Source of the DNA: an uncultured Chromatiaceae bacterium
Lineage (GTDB): Bacteria; Pseudomonadota; Gammaproteobacteria; Enterobacterales; Alteromonadaceae
NCBI GenBank assembly: GCA_937978655.1
Contig: CALJUX010000048.1
Coordinates: 1 to 24,679 of the forward strand
Reading direction: 5' to 3'
DNA length: 24,679 nucleotides
Part shown: positions 13,192 to 21,399 of the stretch, in pieces
Layout of the letters: every line of letters begins with the position of its first letter
Position numbering within the stretch: position 1 is the first letter of the stretch
Program-made: the position numbers and the translations under genes
Notes under the pieces: generated by a model
Told to the model about the DNA's origin: nothing
The model's database searches: none
What the model saw: only the letters and a program-made list of their open reading frames with translations

Positions 13192-13626
13192 TTATTCTTC
13201 GACTTTACCGCCAGCGGCTTCGATCGCAGCACGCGCGCCTTTCGTCACACGCAGACCTTTTACAGTGATTGGACGAGCCAGCTCACCTGAAAGTACCACT
13301 TTGGCGAATTTTACGTTACGTGCGATGACGTTAGCTTCAGTCAGCGTGTTCAGATCAGCAACATCTCCGGCAACCAGCGCCAGTTCGTGCAGACGCACTT
13401 CAGCAGACACCAGACCTTTTAATGAAGTGAAACCAAACTTAGGCAGACGTTGTTTCAATGGCATTTGACCGCCTTCGAAACCTGGACGTACTTTACCGCC
13501 TGAGCGAGATTTCAGACCTTTGTGACCACGGCCACCAGTCTTACCCAAGCCTGAACCGATACCACGACCTAAACGGCGTTTCTCTTTTTTCGAGCCAGGA
13601 GCCGGAGAAAGTGTATTTAATAACAT
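13192..13626 (-). CDS. rplO: 50S ribosomal protein L15 (uL15)
   Basis: A 144-residue protein, the E. coli length. The glycine/lysine-rich N-terminal extension (RRLGRGIGSGLGKTGGRGHK) that penetrates 23S rRNA is complete, followed by the globular domain GLRVTKGARAAIEAAGG at the C-terminus. A late-assembly protein of the large subunit. It begins only 3 nt after rpmD ends. Confidence 0.98.
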   Translation of the reverse strand: MLLNTLSPAPGSKKEKRRLGRGIGSGLGKTGGRGHKGLKSRSGGKVRPGFEGGQMPLKQRLPKFGFTSLKGLVSAEVRLHELALVAGDVADLNTLTEANVIARNVKFAKVVLSGELARPITVKGLRVTKGARAAIEAAGGKVEE

Positions 13627-13629
13627 CGC

Positions 13630-13812
13630 TTACTCCTCAACCTTAACCATGTAATACACAGCGTTGATCATACCGCGCACAGAAGGAGTATCTTCCAGTG
13701 TTACAGTGTGACCAATACGGCGTAAGCCTAAACCGACCAGAGTCGCTTTATGCTTCGGTAAACGACCGATGCCTGACTTGGTTTGGGTTACTTTAATAGT
13801 CTTTTGAGCCAT
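13630..13812 (-). CDS. rpmD: 50S ribosomal protein L30 (uL30)
   Basis: A 60-residue protein, near the E. coli length of 59, with the typical IKVTQTKSGIGRLPKHKATL start and a single ferredoxin-like fold. It lies 6 nt after rpsE and 3 nt before rplO in the spc operon. Confidence 0.97.
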   Translation of the reverse strand: MAQKTIKVTQTKSGIGRLPKHKATLVGLGLRRIGHTVTLEDTPSVRGMINAVYYMVKVEE

Positions 13813-13818
13813 GGCGGA

Positions 13819-14322
13819 TTACCCCAGAATGTCGTCAACGCGCAGGCCACGTTTCGCCGCAACCTGTGCTGGCGATTTGATCGCAGACAGGGCGTTGATA
13901 GTAGCGCGAACTACGTTGATTGGGTTGGTTGAGCCGTAGCATTTTGACAGTACGTTTTGTACGCCTGCTACTTCTAACACAGCGCGCATTGCACCACCGG
14001 CAATGATACCAGTACCTTCAGACGCCGGTTGCATGTACACGTTGGAACCAGCGTGCACACCCTTAGCCGGGTGATGAAGTGTGTTACCATTTAACTCAAC
14101 TTGAGTCATGTTACGGCGCGCTTTTTCCATTGCTTTTTGAATAGCAGCTGGAACTTCGCGTGCTTTACCGTAACCGAAGCCTACACGGCCGTTACCGTCG
14201 CCTACCACAGTCAGAGCAGTGAAGGAGAAAATCCGACCACCCTTAACTACTTTAGACACACGGTTAACAGCAACCAGCTTCTCTTGTAAATCAGATTGTT
14301 GTTTAGCTTCTACGTTAGCCAT
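13819..14322 (-). CDS. rpsE: 30S ribosomal protein S5 (uS5)
   Basis: A 167-residue protein. The N-terminal double-stranded-RNA-binding fold has KLVAVNRVSKVVKGGRIFSF and NGRVGFGYGKAREVP, the region where spectinomycin-resistance and ram mutations occur in E. coli. The C-terminal half carries GTGIIAGGAMRAVLE. S5 shapes the mRNA entry tunnel with S3 and S4. Spacing to the neighbouring genes is 6-9 nt. Confidence 0.98.
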   Translation of the reverse strand: MANVEAKQQSDLQEKLVAVNRVSKVVKGGRIFSFTALTVVGDGNGRVGFGYGKAREVPAAIQKAMEKARRNMTQVELNGNTLHHPAKGVHAGSNVYMQPASEGTGIIAGGAMRAVLEVAGVQNVLSKCYGSTNPINVVRATINALSAIKSPAQVAAKRGLRVDDILG

Positions 14323-14331
14323 GATCTACTC

Positions 14332-14682
14332 CTAGAATTGAAGACCGGCTTCACGCGCCGCGTCAGCCAAAGCTTGAACGCGACCATGATACTGGAAACC
14401 GCTACGGTCAAAGGCAACAGCAGTTACGCCTTTAGCCAGTGCACGCTCAGCGATTGCTTTACCTACAGCTTTAGCAGCGTCCACGTTACCGGTGTACTTC
14501 AGTGCTTCACGGATTGAAACTTCAACAGTAGAAGCAGCAGCGATCACTTCAGCATTTGGTGCGATAAGCTGAGCGTAAATGTGGCGTGGTGTACGATGTA
14601 CAACCAAGCGGTTCGCACCTTGTTCGATAATGTTTCTGCGGACGCGTTTCGCGCGGCGCAGACGAGCAAGTTTCTTATCCAT
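14332..14682 (-). CDS. rplR: 50S ribosomal protein L18 (uL18)
   Basis: A 116-residue protein, one shorter than E. coli L18. The basic N-terminus MDKKLARLRRAKRVRR and the core LVVHRTPRHIYAQ and VAFDRSGFQYHGRVQALADAAREAGL identify it. It binds 5S rRNA together with L5, which is also encoded in this operon. Confidence 0.98.
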   Translation of the reverse strand: MDKKLARLRRAKRVRRNIIEQGANRLVVHRTPRHIYAQLIAPNAEVIAAASTVEVSIREALKYTGNVDAAKAVGKAIAERALAKGVTAVAFDRSGFQYHGRVQALADAAREAGLQF

Positions 14683-14691
14683 CGCTCTACC

Positions 14692-15225
14692 TTACTTTTT
14701 CTTGGCTTCTTTACGACGCACGTTTTCGTTCGCGTAACGGACACCTTTGCCTTTGTAAGGCTCTGGTTTACGGTACGCACGGATGTTCGCAGCGACTTGG
14801 CCAACCAGTTGTTTGTCAGCACCCTTCACCAGAACTTCTGTCTGGGAAGGCGTTTCTACCGTGATACCAGCCGGCACTTCGAAAGCGACCGGGTGAGAGA
14901 AACCTAAAGACAGGTTCAACACCTTGCCTTCAGCTTTCGCACGATAACCAACACCAACTAATTCCAGTTTGCGGGTATAACCTTCAGATACACCAACAAC
15001 CAGGTTGTTAATTAACGCACGAGCAGTACCTGCCTGAGCGTTAGCGCCTTCGAAACCGTCACGTGGATTGGTACGAACTACGTTACCATCAACAACGATC
15101 TCAACTGCTGCGTTAACGTTTAACGTCAACTCGCCGTTTTTGCCTTTGATCGCCACGTTCTGGCCATTCAGTGTGATAGACACACCTGCTGGCAGGGCGA
15201 TGGGGGCTTTAGCTACACGAGACAT
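14692..15225 (-). CDS. rplF: 50S ribosomal protein L6 (uL6)
   Basis: A 177-residue protein, the E. coli length, starting MSRVAKAPIALPAGV. Two similar domains are visible, and the C-terminal signature RKPEPYKGKGVRYANE is intact. L6 sits near the sarcin-ricin loop and factor-binding site. It starts 15 nt after rpsH. Confidence 0.98.
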   Translation of the reverse strand: MSRVAKAPIALPAGVSITLNGQNVAIKGKNGELTLNVNAAVEIVVDGNVVRTNPRDGFEGANAQAGTARALINNLVVGVSEGYTRKLELVGVGYRAKAEGKVLNLSLGFSHPVAFEVPAGITVETPSQTEVLVKGADKQLVGQVAANIRAYRKPEPYKGKGVRYANENVRRKEAKKK

Positions 15226-15240
15226 AGATTACTACCTCCG

Positions 15241-15633
15241 TTACGCTACGTAGCCGATGATTTCGCCACCGATACCAACCTTGCGTGCAGCACGGTCAGT
15301 CATTAGCCCTTTAGATGTAGACACGATAGCTACACCTAAACCACCCATTACTTTTGGTAACTCGCCGCGTTTCTTATAGATACGCAGACCTGGACGGCTA
15401 ACACGATCGATAGTTTCAATGACTGATTTGCCCTGGAAATACTTTAAAGTAACTTCCAGCTCTGCTTTTACATCAGCAGAAACAGCGAAATCTTCGATGT
15501 AACCTTCGTCTTTTAATACTTTCGCAATTGCAATCTTCAATTTTGAAGAAGGCATCTTAACCGCAACTTTTTTGGCAGATTGGCCGTTACGGATGCGAGT
15601 AAACATATCCGCTACTGGATCTTGCAAACTCAT
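15241..15633 (-). CDS. rpsH: 30S ribosomal protein S8 (uS8)
   Basis: A 130-residue protein, as in E. coli, starting with SLQDPVADMFTRIRNGQ and ending GGEIIGYVA. S8 is a primary 16S rRNA binder. In E. coli it also represses the spc operon by binding mRNA around the start of rplE; I did not establish the corresponding structure here. Confidence 0.98.
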   Translation of the reverse strand: MSLQDPVADMFTRIRNGQSAKKVAVKMPSSKLKIAIAKVLKDEGYIEDFAVSADVKAELEVTLKYFQGKSVIETIDRVSRPGLRIYKKRGELPKVMGGLGVAIVSTSKGLMTDRAARKVGIGGEIIGYVA

Positions 15634-15653
15634 AGCTGTTACTCCCGTGATTC

Positions 15654-15959
15654 TTACCAGCTGGCCTTACGAAGGCCAGGAATTTCACCGCGCATTGCTG
15701 CTTCACGGACCTTGATCCGGCTCATGCCGAATTTACGCAGGTACCCGTGTGGACGGCCAGTGATACGGCAACGGTTACGTTGACGCACAGGGCTTGAATC
15801 ACGCGGTAACGTTTGCAGCTTCAGAACTGCAGCCCAACGGTCTTCGTCAGAAGTCGCCGGATTAGCAATAGCGTCCCGCAGCGCATGACGTTGCTCAGCG
15901 TATTTGGCTACCAGTTGTGCACGCTTTAACTCACGTGCTTTCATTGATTGTTTTGCCAT
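15654..15959 (-). CDS. rpsN: 30S ribosomal protein S14 (uS14), zinc-free form
   Basis: A 101-residue protein, the long gammaproteobacterial type, beginning MAKQSMKARELKRAQLV. The signature RCRITGRPHGYLRKFGMSR is present with a single cysteine and no CxxC pairs, so it is the zinc-independent form. It lies in the 30S head with S3 and S10. Confidence 0.98.
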   Translation of the reverse strand: MAKQSMKARELKRAQLVAKYAEQRHALRDAIANPATSDEDRWAAVLKLQTLPRDSSPVRQRNRCRITGRPHGYLRKFGMSRIKVREAAMRGEIPGLRKASW

Positions 15960-15970
15960 GACCCTATACC

Positions 15971-16510
15971 TTATTTCTTAAATGGGAAGTTAAACGCGGC
16001 AAGTAATGCACGTCCTTCGTCATCGGTACGAGCTGTAGTAGTGATAGTGATATCTAAACCACGTACCGCATCTACTTTGTCGTAATCGATTTCTGGGAAA
16101 ATGATTTGCTCACGAACGCCCATAGAATAGTTACCACGGCCATCGAACGATTTAGGGTTTACACCACGGAAGTCACGGATACGCGGAATAGCGATCGATA
16201 CCAGACGTTCCAGGAAATCCCACATACGCTCGCCGCGCAGGGTCACTTTGGCACCAATAGGGTAGCCTTCACGGATTTTGAAACCAGCAACTGATTTGCG
16301 GGCTTTAGTTACCAGTGGCTTCTGACCAGAGATTGCGGTCAGGTCAGCAACTGCGTTTTCTAAAACCTTTTTGTCAGCAACAGCTTCACCAACACCCATA
16401 TTGAGTGTGATTTTGACAATCCGAGGGACTTGCATGACGCTGGTGTAGCCGAACTGTTTAAACAGTTCCGGAACTACGGTGTCTTTATAAATTTCATGCA
16501 GTTTCGCCAT
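15971..16510 (-). CDS. rplE: 50S ribosomal protein L5 (uL5)
   Basis: A 179-residue protein, the E. coli length. Diagnostic stretches are VPRIVKITLNMGVGEAV, AGFKIREGYPIGAKVTLRG and GNYSMGVREQIIFPEIDYDKV. L5 binds 5S rRNA with L18 and forms a bridge to S13. It starts 20 nt after rplX; in E. coli this junction is the S8 repressor target. Confidence 0.98.
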   Translation of the reverse strand: MAKLHEIYKDTVVPELFKQFGYTSVMQVPRIVKITLNMGVGEAVADKKVLENAVADLTAISGQKPLVTKARKSVAGFKIREGYPIGAKVTLRGERMWDFLERLVSIAIPRIRDFRGVNPKSFDGRGNYSMGVREQIIFPEIDYDKVDAVRGLDITITTTARTDDEGRALLAAFNFPFKK

Positions 16511-16530
16511 CGTATTACTCCAATAGCTAT

Positions 16531-16845
16531 TTAGATTTTTTCATTATTCGATTTGAAGAAGCGAACTTTCTTGCCATCTTCAAAACGGAAACCAACGCGA
16601 TCTGCTTTACCCGTTGCTGGGTTAACAACCGCTACGTTTGATACGTGAATTGAGGCTTCTTTCTCAATGATGCCACCTGGCACATTCAGGGCCGGAACCG
16701 GCTTCTGATGTTTTTTAACCAGATTGACACCTGAAACGTAAACCCGGCCTTCTTCCACTAATACTTTAGTGACTTTGCCTTGTTTACCTTTGTCCTTACC
16801 AGTAAGAACAACTACCTCATCATCACGACGGATTTTGCTAGCCAT
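16531..16845 (-). CDS. rplX: 50S ribosomal protein L24 (uL24)
   Basis: A 104-residue protein, the E. coli length, with the KOW motif DDEVVVLTGKDKGKQGKVTK near the N-terminus. An assembly initiator that binds the 5' domain of 23S rRNA. It starts 9 nt after rplN. Confidence 0.98.
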   Translation of the reverse strand: MASKIRRDDEVVVLTGKDKGKQGKVTKVLVEEGRVYVSGVNLVKKHQKPVPALNVPGGIIEKEASIHVSNVAVVNPATGKADRVGFRFEDGKKVRFFKSNNEKI

Positions 16846-16854
16846 TGTGACTCC

Positions 16855-17223
16855 TTACAGTACTTCTGGGGCCAGAGAAACGATCTTCATGAATTTATCA
16901 CCACGAAGTTCGCGGGTAACCGGTCCAAAAATACGTGTGCCGATCGGTTCCAGCTTGTTGTTCAACAACACAGCTGCATTGCGATCAAAACGGATCAAAG
17001 AACCGTCCTGACGGCGTACGCCTTTGCGTGTACGCACCACCACAGCATTCAGAACATCACCTTTTTTGACCTTACCGCGAGGAATTGCTTCCTTAACAGT
17101 GATCTTGATGACGTCTCCGATAGCTGCATAACGGCGATGCGAACCACCTAAGACCTTAATACACATTACGCTGCGCGCGCCGCTGTTGTCTGCGACTTCC
17201 AGCATAGATTGCATCTGGATCAT
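16855..17223 (-). CDS. rplN: 50S ribosomal protein L14 (uL14)
   Basis: A 122-residue protein starting MIQMQSMLEVADNSGARSVM, with GDVIKITVKEAIPRGKVKKG and the C-terminal FMKIVSLAPEVL. Standard length. The first gene of the spc operon, preceded by GGAG and by the spc promoter about 85 nt upstream. L14 contacts 16S helix 14 in an inter-subunit bridge. Confidence 0.99.
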   Translation of the reverse strand: MIQMQSMLEVADNSGARSVMCIKVLGGSHRRYAAIGDVIKITVKEAIPRGKVKKGDVLNAVVVRTRKGVRRQDGSLIRFDRNAAVLLNNKLEPIGTRIFGPVTRELRGDKFMKIVSLAPEVL

Positions 17224-17299
17224 CTTAGTGCTCCGCTATTCCACTACTATTACCCTTTCGGATAACGCTGTTTTTTACAATTTACTACCCCTACATGAG

Positions 17300-17340
17300 G
17301 GCGCGAGATTATAACAGCCCTTTTCGTAAAGTGGTAGCTC
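17300..17340 (-). promoter_or_regulatory. spc operon promoter
   Basis: On the minus strand GTTATAATCTCGCGCCCTC contains a perfect -10 TATAAT (17308-17313) and a GC-rich start region that closely matches the E. coli spc promoter as I recall it. The -35 region (about 17331-17336, TACCAC) is poor against consensus, as it also is in E. coli. It lies between the S10-operon terminator and rplN. Confidence 0.85.
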
Positions 17341-17378
17341 AAAATAAAAGCGGCCCATAAAAGGACCGCTTTTTTTTT
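17341..17378 (-). terminator. S10 operon terminator
   Basis: On the minus strand AAAAGCGGTCC and GGGCCGCTTTT pair over 11 positions (one wobble) around a 6-nt loop, followed by ATTTT. On the plus strand the same stem is followed by eight or more T. It lies about 25 nt past rpsQ and directly upstream of the spc promoter. Confidence 0.85.
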
Positions 17379-17398
17379 CGGCAAAATTCCTTACGGAA

Positions 17399-17653
17399 TT
17401 AAGATGCTGATTCCACTACCGCAACCAGAGTCCAAGACTTGGTTTTAGAAAGAGGACGGCATTCGCGGATAGTCACGATATCGCCTTCTTTACATACGTT
17501 CGCTTCATCATGTACATGCAGCTTGGTAGTACGCGTGATGAACTTACCGTAGATCGGGTGTTTCACGTTGCGTTCGATAGCAACAACAATAGACTTGTCC
17601 ATTTTGTTGCTGATCACTTTACCTTGCAGAGTACGGGTGTTTAATTCGCTCAT
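17399..17653 (-). CDS. rpsQ: 30S ribosomal protein S17 (uS17)
   Basis: An 84-residue OB-fold protein, the E. coli length, with LQGKVISNKMDKSIVVAIER, HPIYGKFI and the C-terminal CRPLSKTKSWTLV. A primary 16S binder. Its ATG shares one base with the rpmC stop codon (TAATG). Last gene of the S10 operon. Confidence 0.98.
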   Translation of the reverse strand: MSELNTRTLQGKVISNKMDKSIVVAIERNVKHPIYGKFITRTTKLHVHDEANVCKEGDIVTIRECRPLSKTKSWTLVAVVESAS

Positions 17654-17844
17654 TACGCACCTGCCTTCTCAGTTAAGATGGTCTTTACACGTGCGATATC
17701 GCGACGCACCGTTTTCAGCAAATGAGTTTGAGCTAACTGACCTGTCGCTGCTTGCATGCGCAGGTTGAACTGCTCACGTAACAGACCCAGTAATTCAGCG
17801 TTTAACTCTTCTACGCTTTTTGCTTTCAGTTCGCTGGCTTTCAT
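17653..17844 (-). CDS. rpmC: 50S ribosomal protein L29 (uL29)
   Basis: A 63-residue protein of two antiparallel helices, with ELLGLLREQFNLRMQAATGQ and the C-terminal LTEKAGA. I choose the ATG at 17842-17844, which gives the E. coli length and a TGATG junction with rplP; a GTG one codon upstream (17845-17847) is the alternative start. L29 sits at the tunnel exit, next to the trigger factor and SRP docking site. Confidence 0.96.
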   Translation of the reverse strand: MKASELKAKSVEELNAELLGLLREQFNLRMQAATGQLAQTHLLKTVRRDIARVKTILTEKAGA

Positions 17845-18257
17845 CACAATACCGTCCGCGTTACAAAGGTTGTCTTAAATGGAAGTTTGGCAGAGGCCAA
17901 TGCAAATGCATGACGAGCCAGCTCTTCCGACACACCGTCCATTTCGTACAGGACTTTGCCAGGTCTGATCTGGCATACCCAGTACTCCACGCTACCTTTA
18001 CCACTACCCATACGAACTTCGAGTGGTTTTTCCGTCATTGGTTTGTCTGGGAACACACGGATCCAGATTTTACCAACACGTTTAACGGCGCGGGTCATGG
18101 CACGACGTGCAGATTCAATTTGACGTGAAGTCATTTGACCACGTTCAACTGCTTTCAGTGCATAGGTACCGAAGCTTACTTTGTCACCAGAGGTGGCTAA
18201 GCCGCGGTTGCGTCCTTTGTGCACTTTACGAAATTTAGTACGTTTTGGTTGCAACAT
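17844..18257 (-). CDS. rplP: 50S ribosomal protein L16 (uL16)
   Basis: A 137-residue protein, one longer than E. coli, starting MLQPKRTKFRKVHKGRNRGL. R82 in EVRMGSGKG corresponds to the arginine hydroxylated by YcfD/RoxA in E. coli. L16 positions the acceptor arms of A- and P-site tRNAs. Coupled to rpmC by a one-base overlap. Confidence 0.98.
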   Translation of the reverse strand: MLQPKRTKFRKVHKGRNRGLATSGDKVSFGTYALKAVERGQMTSRQIESARRAMTRAVKRVGKIWIRVFPDKPMTEKPLEVRMGSGKGSVEYWVCQIRPGKVLYEMDGVSEELARHAFALASAKLPFKTTFVTRTVL

Positions 18258-18269
18258 CGCTCAATACTC

Positions 18270-18983
18270 CTACTTAGCCTTACGTGGAGCCGGTTTTTTC
18301 GGCGCCTTAGGCTGTTTGTCGTTGTTGGCGTTATTGTTGTTGGCCAGTGGTAAACCACCCAGGATCTCGCCTTTGAAGATCCAAACTTTAACACCAATGA
18401 TACCGTAAGTAGTCAAAGCTTCTGATGTTGAGTAGTCGATATCAGCACGCAGAGTGTGTAATGGCACACGGCCTTCACGATACCACTCATCACGTGCGAT
18501 TTCTGCACCACCTAAACGGCCAGAAACCTGAACTTTGATACCTTTCGCGCCTAAACGCATGGCGTTTTGTACCGCACGCTTCATAGCGCGACGGAACATT
18601 ACACGGCGTTCCAGCTGGCTGCTGATTGAATCAGCAACTAACTTGGCATCCAGTTCTGGCTTACGGATTTCAGAGATATTGATCTGTGCAGGCACGCCAG
18701 CGATAGTCGCGACAGCTTTGCGCAGTTTTTCAACGTCTTCACCTTTTTTACCGATGATCACGCCTGGACGAGCAGTGTGAATAGTCACACGGATGCTTTT
18801 CGCAGGACGTTCAATATCGATCCGGCTTACTGAAGCGGCTTTCAGTTCTTTTGTCAGATACTGACGAACTTTAAAGTCACCAACCAGGAAATCCGGGAAG
18901 TCTTTTGTATTCGCGTACCAGGTTGAGCTCCAAGGCTTAGTGATACCTAGGCGAATACCATTAGGATGTACTTTCTGTCCCAT
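18270..18983 (-). CDS. rpsC: 30S ribosomal protein S3 (uS3) with Asn-rich C-terminal tail
   Basis: A 237-residue protein (E. coli 233) starting MGQKVHPNGIRLGI. The KH domain contains the loop GKKG (78-81) in VIIGKKGEDVEKLR; the C-terminal domain carries SGRLGGAEIARDEWYREG. It lines the mRNA entry channel and contributes to helicase activity. After the conserved GEILGG the tail is unusual: a run of asparagines (about 215-221) followed by a Lys/Pro-rich end. The tail is variable in this family, so this is probably neutral. Confidence 0.98.
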   Translation of the reverse strand: MGQKVHPNGIRLGITKPWSSTWYANTKDFPDFLVGDFKVRQYLTKELKAASVSRIDIERPAKSIRVTIHTARPGVIIGKKGEDVEKLRKAVATIAGVPAQINISEIRKPELDAKLVADSISSQLERRVMFRRAMKRAVQNAMRLGAKGIKVQVSGRLGGAEIARDEWYREGRVPLHTLRADIDYSTSEALTTYGIIGVKVWIFKGEILGGLPLANNNNANNDKQPKAPKKPAPRKAK

Positions 18984-18992
18984 TTCTCACTC

Positions 18993-19325
18993 CTAGTTAT
19001 CAGCAACAATCACAGTAATGTGACTGGTACGCTTGACGATACGGTCAGCACGACCTTTAGCGCGTGGCTTAATCCGCTTCATCGACGGACCTTCGTCAAC
19101 AAACACAGTTTTCACTTTCAGAGCGTCGATGTCGGCGCCTTCATTGTGTTCTGCGTTCGCAATGGCTGATAAAAGAACCTTTTTAACCAGCTCAGCCGCT
19201 TTTTTCGGGCTGTAGGTTAAAATATCTAACGCCTTACCAACTGTCAGACCACGGATTTGGTCAGCGACCAAACGAGTTTTCTGAGCAGATGAACGGGCAA
19301 ATTTATGTTTTGCTAATGCTTGCAT
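18993..19325 (-). CDS. rplV: 50S ribosomal protein L22 (uL22)
   Basis: A 110-residue protein, the E. coli length, with SSAQKTRLVADQIRGL, SPKKAAELVKKVLLSAIANA and the long beta-hairpin around GPSMKRIKPRAKGRADRI. The hairpin lines the exit tunnel and is where macrolide-resistance changes occur; no deletion is seen. Confidence 0.98.
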   Translation of the reverse strand: MQALAKHKFARSSAQKTRLVADQIRGLTVGKALDILTYSPKKAAELVKKVLLSAIANAEHNEGADIDALKVKTVFVDEGPSMKRIKPRAKGRADRIVKRTSHITVIVADN

Positions 19326-19336
19326 TTATTTACCCC

Positions 19337-19615
19337 TTAGCGTTTCTTGGCCTTTTTGTCGGCTGCATGACCACGGTATGTCCGAGTTGGTGAAAACTCA
19401 CCTAACTTGTGACCAACCATCTCTTCAGAGACGATTACCGGTACATGTTGACGACCATTATGGACAGCGATGGTCAAACCGATCATTTGTGGAATGATCA
19501 TTGAACGACGGCTCCAAGTCTTGATAGGCTTCTTGTCACCGCTTTCCAACGCTTTCTCTACCTTCTTCAGCAAGTGAAGGTCGATAAATGGACCTTTCTT
19601 GAGAGAACGTGGCAT
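19337..19615 (-). CDS. rpsS: 30S ribosomal protein S19 (uS19)
   Basis: A 92-residue protein, the E. coli length, starting MPRSLKKGPFIDLHLLKKVE and containing the signature HNGRQHVPV and GHKLGEFSPTRTYRGH. It is in the 30S head, next to S13. Confidence 0.98.
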   Translation of the reverse strand: MPRSLKKGPFIDLHLLKKVEKALESGDKKPIKTWSRRSMIIPQMIGLTIAVHNGRQHVPVIVSEEMVGHKLGEFSPTRTYRGHAADKKAKKR

Positions 19616-19634
19616 GGCAATTCCTCACATTAAA

Positions 19635-20459
19635 TTATTTGTCACGACGACGGACAATGAACTTGTCTGTACGCTTGTTCGCACGGGTCTTGTAACCTTT
19701 GGTTGGTACACCCCATGGTGTAACCGGGTGACGGCCACCAGAAGTTTTACCTTCACCACCACCGTGTGGGTGGTCTACCGGGTTCATTACAACACCACGA
19801 ACGGTTGGACGTACACCGCGCCAGCGCATAGCACCTGCTTTACCATACTGGCGCAGCATGTGTTCGGCGTTGCCGATTTCACCGATGGTTGCACGGCAAT
19901 CAGCCAGCACTTTGCGCATTTCACCGCTGCGCAGACGCAGAGTGACATATGCACCGTCACGCGCCAGAATCTGGGCAAAAGCACCAGCTGAACGCATTAA
20001 CTGGCCGCCTTTACCTGGCTTCAGTTCGATGTTGTGAACGATTTGACCCACTGGGATGTTACGCAGTGGCATGGTGTTACCAGATTTAATTGGTGAATCC
20101 ATACCAGACTGAACTACATCACCAGCTTTTAAGCCTTTTGGTGCCAGGATGTAACGACGCTCGCCGTCTGCGTACAACACCAGAGCGATGTTTGCAGTGC
20201 GGTTTGGATCGTATTCCAGGCGCTCAACTTTAGCCGGGATACCGTCTTTATTACGCTTGAAGTCAACCATACGGTAATGTTGCTTGTGGCCACCACCGAT
20301 GTGACGAGTCGTAATACGACCGTGGTTGTTACGACCACCAGTCTTCGTGTTCTTCTCTAACAAAGGTGCATATGGAGCGCCTTTGTGCAGGTCTGGGTTG
20401 ACCACTTTTAAAACGTGGCGACGACCTGGTGACGTAGGTTTACACTTAACAAGTGCCAT
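19635..20459 (-). CDS. rplB: 50S ribosomal protein L2 (uL2)
   Basis: A 274-residue protein, one longer than E. coli. It has the N-terminal KCKPTSPGRRHV, the RNA-binding core GRNNHGRITTRHIGGGHK, and the invariant C-terminal NPVDHPHGGGEGKTSGGRHP loop with its key histidine near the peptidyl-transferase centre. L2 is required for subunit association and peptide-bond formation. It starts 16 nt after rplW. Confidence 0.99.
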   Translation of the reverse strand: MALVKCKPTSPGRRHVLKVVNPDLHKGAPYAPLLEKNTKTGGRNNHGRITTRHIGGGHKQHYRMVDFKRNKDGIPAKVERLEYDPNRTANIALVLYADGERRYILAPKGLKAGDVVQSGMDSPIKSGNTMPLRNIPVGQIVHNIELKPGKGGQLMRSAGAFAQILARDGAYVTLRLRSGEMRKVLADCRATIGEIGNAEHMLRQYGKAGAMRWRGVRPTVRGVVMNPVDHPHGGGEGKTSGGRHPVTPWGVPTKGYKTRANKRTDKFIVRRRDK

Positions 20460-20475
20460 TTCCTAACTCCTCTTA

Positions 20476-20778
20476 TTACTCAGCGCCGCCAACTAAATCG
20501 AGCTCGCTGCCTTCTTTAAGAGTAACGTAAGCTTTTTTCCAATCGCTACGTTGGCCAGTACGCATACCAGTGCGTTTGGTCTTACCCTTAACGTTAACAG
20601 TGCGAACACCAACAACTTCCACTTCGAACAGTTTCTGTACGGCAGCTTTGATGTCTGCCTTAGTGGCTGTGGTTGATACTTTGAACACGACTGTGTTGTT
20701 GGTTTCTGCCGCGATCGTGCTCTTCTCAGATACGTGCGGAGCCAGAATCACCTTCAGTAAACGTTCTTCACGGATCAT
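20476..20778 (-). CDS. rplW: 50S ribosomal protein L23 (uL23)
   Basis: A 100-residue protein, the E. coli length, beginning MIREERLLKVILAPHVSEKS. It is the main docking site for trigger factor and SRP at the tunnel exit. Its ATG overlaps the rplD stop codon in an ATGA arrangement (20775-20778), indicating translational coupling. Confidence 0.98.
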   Translation of the reverse strand: MIREERLLKVILAPHVSEKSTIAAETNNTVVFKVSTTATKADIKAAVQKLFEVEVVGVRTVNVKGKTKRTGMRTGQRSDWKKAYVTLKEGSELDLVGGAE

Positions 20779-21380
20779 GCTAACATCTCCTCGATTTGTT
20801 TAACTGCAGCAGCAGTCATCAACACTTTGTCGAAGGCGATTAAGCTGACTGGGTCGATACCGTGAACATCACGCACGTCAACCTTGTACAGGTTACGGGC
20901 TGATAAGAACAGGTTCTCGTCAACTTCTGCAGTAACGATCAGAACATCTTTCAGTTCCATCGCTTTTAACTTGTCAGCCAGTTCTTTCGTTTTCGGAGTT
21001 TCGACTGCGAAGTCTTCAACTACGACTAAACGTTCCTGACGAACCAGTTCAGACAGGATGCTCATGATCGCGCCACGATACATCTTTCTGTTAACTTTTT
21101 GGCTGTGATCTTGTGGCTTAGCCGCAAATGTCACACCACCGCCACGCCAAATTGGGCTACGGATTGTACCAGCACGGGCACGACCAGTACCCTTCTGGCG
21201 CCATGGCTTCTTACCGCCACCGCGTACTTCTGAACGGGTCAGTTGAGCACGGGTACCTTGACGGGCGCCAGCTGCGTACGCAACTACTACCTGATGTACC
21301 AGAGCTTCATTGAACTCACGTCCAAAGGTAGCTTCGGAAACTTCAAGAACGCCTTTAGCGTCTCTTAATGCTAATTCCAT
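20775..21380 (-). CDS. rplD: 50S ribosomal protein L4 (uL4), S10 operon autoregulator
   Basis: The protein is 201 residues from the ATG at 21378-21380, matching E. coli L4; a GTG one codon upstream (21381-21383) is also in range of the GGAGG at 21389-21393 and is the alternative. It has WRQKGTGRARAGTIRSPIWRGG in the tunnel-penetrating loop. In E. coli, L4 represses its own operon by attenuation and translational inhibition in the S10 leader; the leader here has candidate hairpins. Confidence 0.96.
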   Translation of the reverse strand: MELALRDAKGVLEVSEATFGREFNEALVHQVVVAYAAGARQGTRAQLTRSEVRGGGKKPWRQKGTGRARAGTIRSPIWRGGGVTFAAKPQDHSQKVNRKMYRGAIMSILSELVRQERLVVVEDFAVETPKTKELADKLKAMELKDVLIVTAEVDENLFLSARNLYKVDVRDVHGIDPVSLIAFDKVLMTAAAVKQIEEMLA

Positions 21381-21399
21381 CACTCATTTCCTCCAGACG

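Noticed and set aside
17845..17847. GTG start one codon upstream for rpmC
   Set aside because: The ATG at 17842-17844 gives the usual 63 residues and the typical one-base overlap with rplP.
21381..21383. GTG start one codon upstream for rplD
   Set aside because: The ATG at 21378-21380 gives the 201-residue protein matching E. coli L4; the GTG remains possible by spacing and is noted in the entry.
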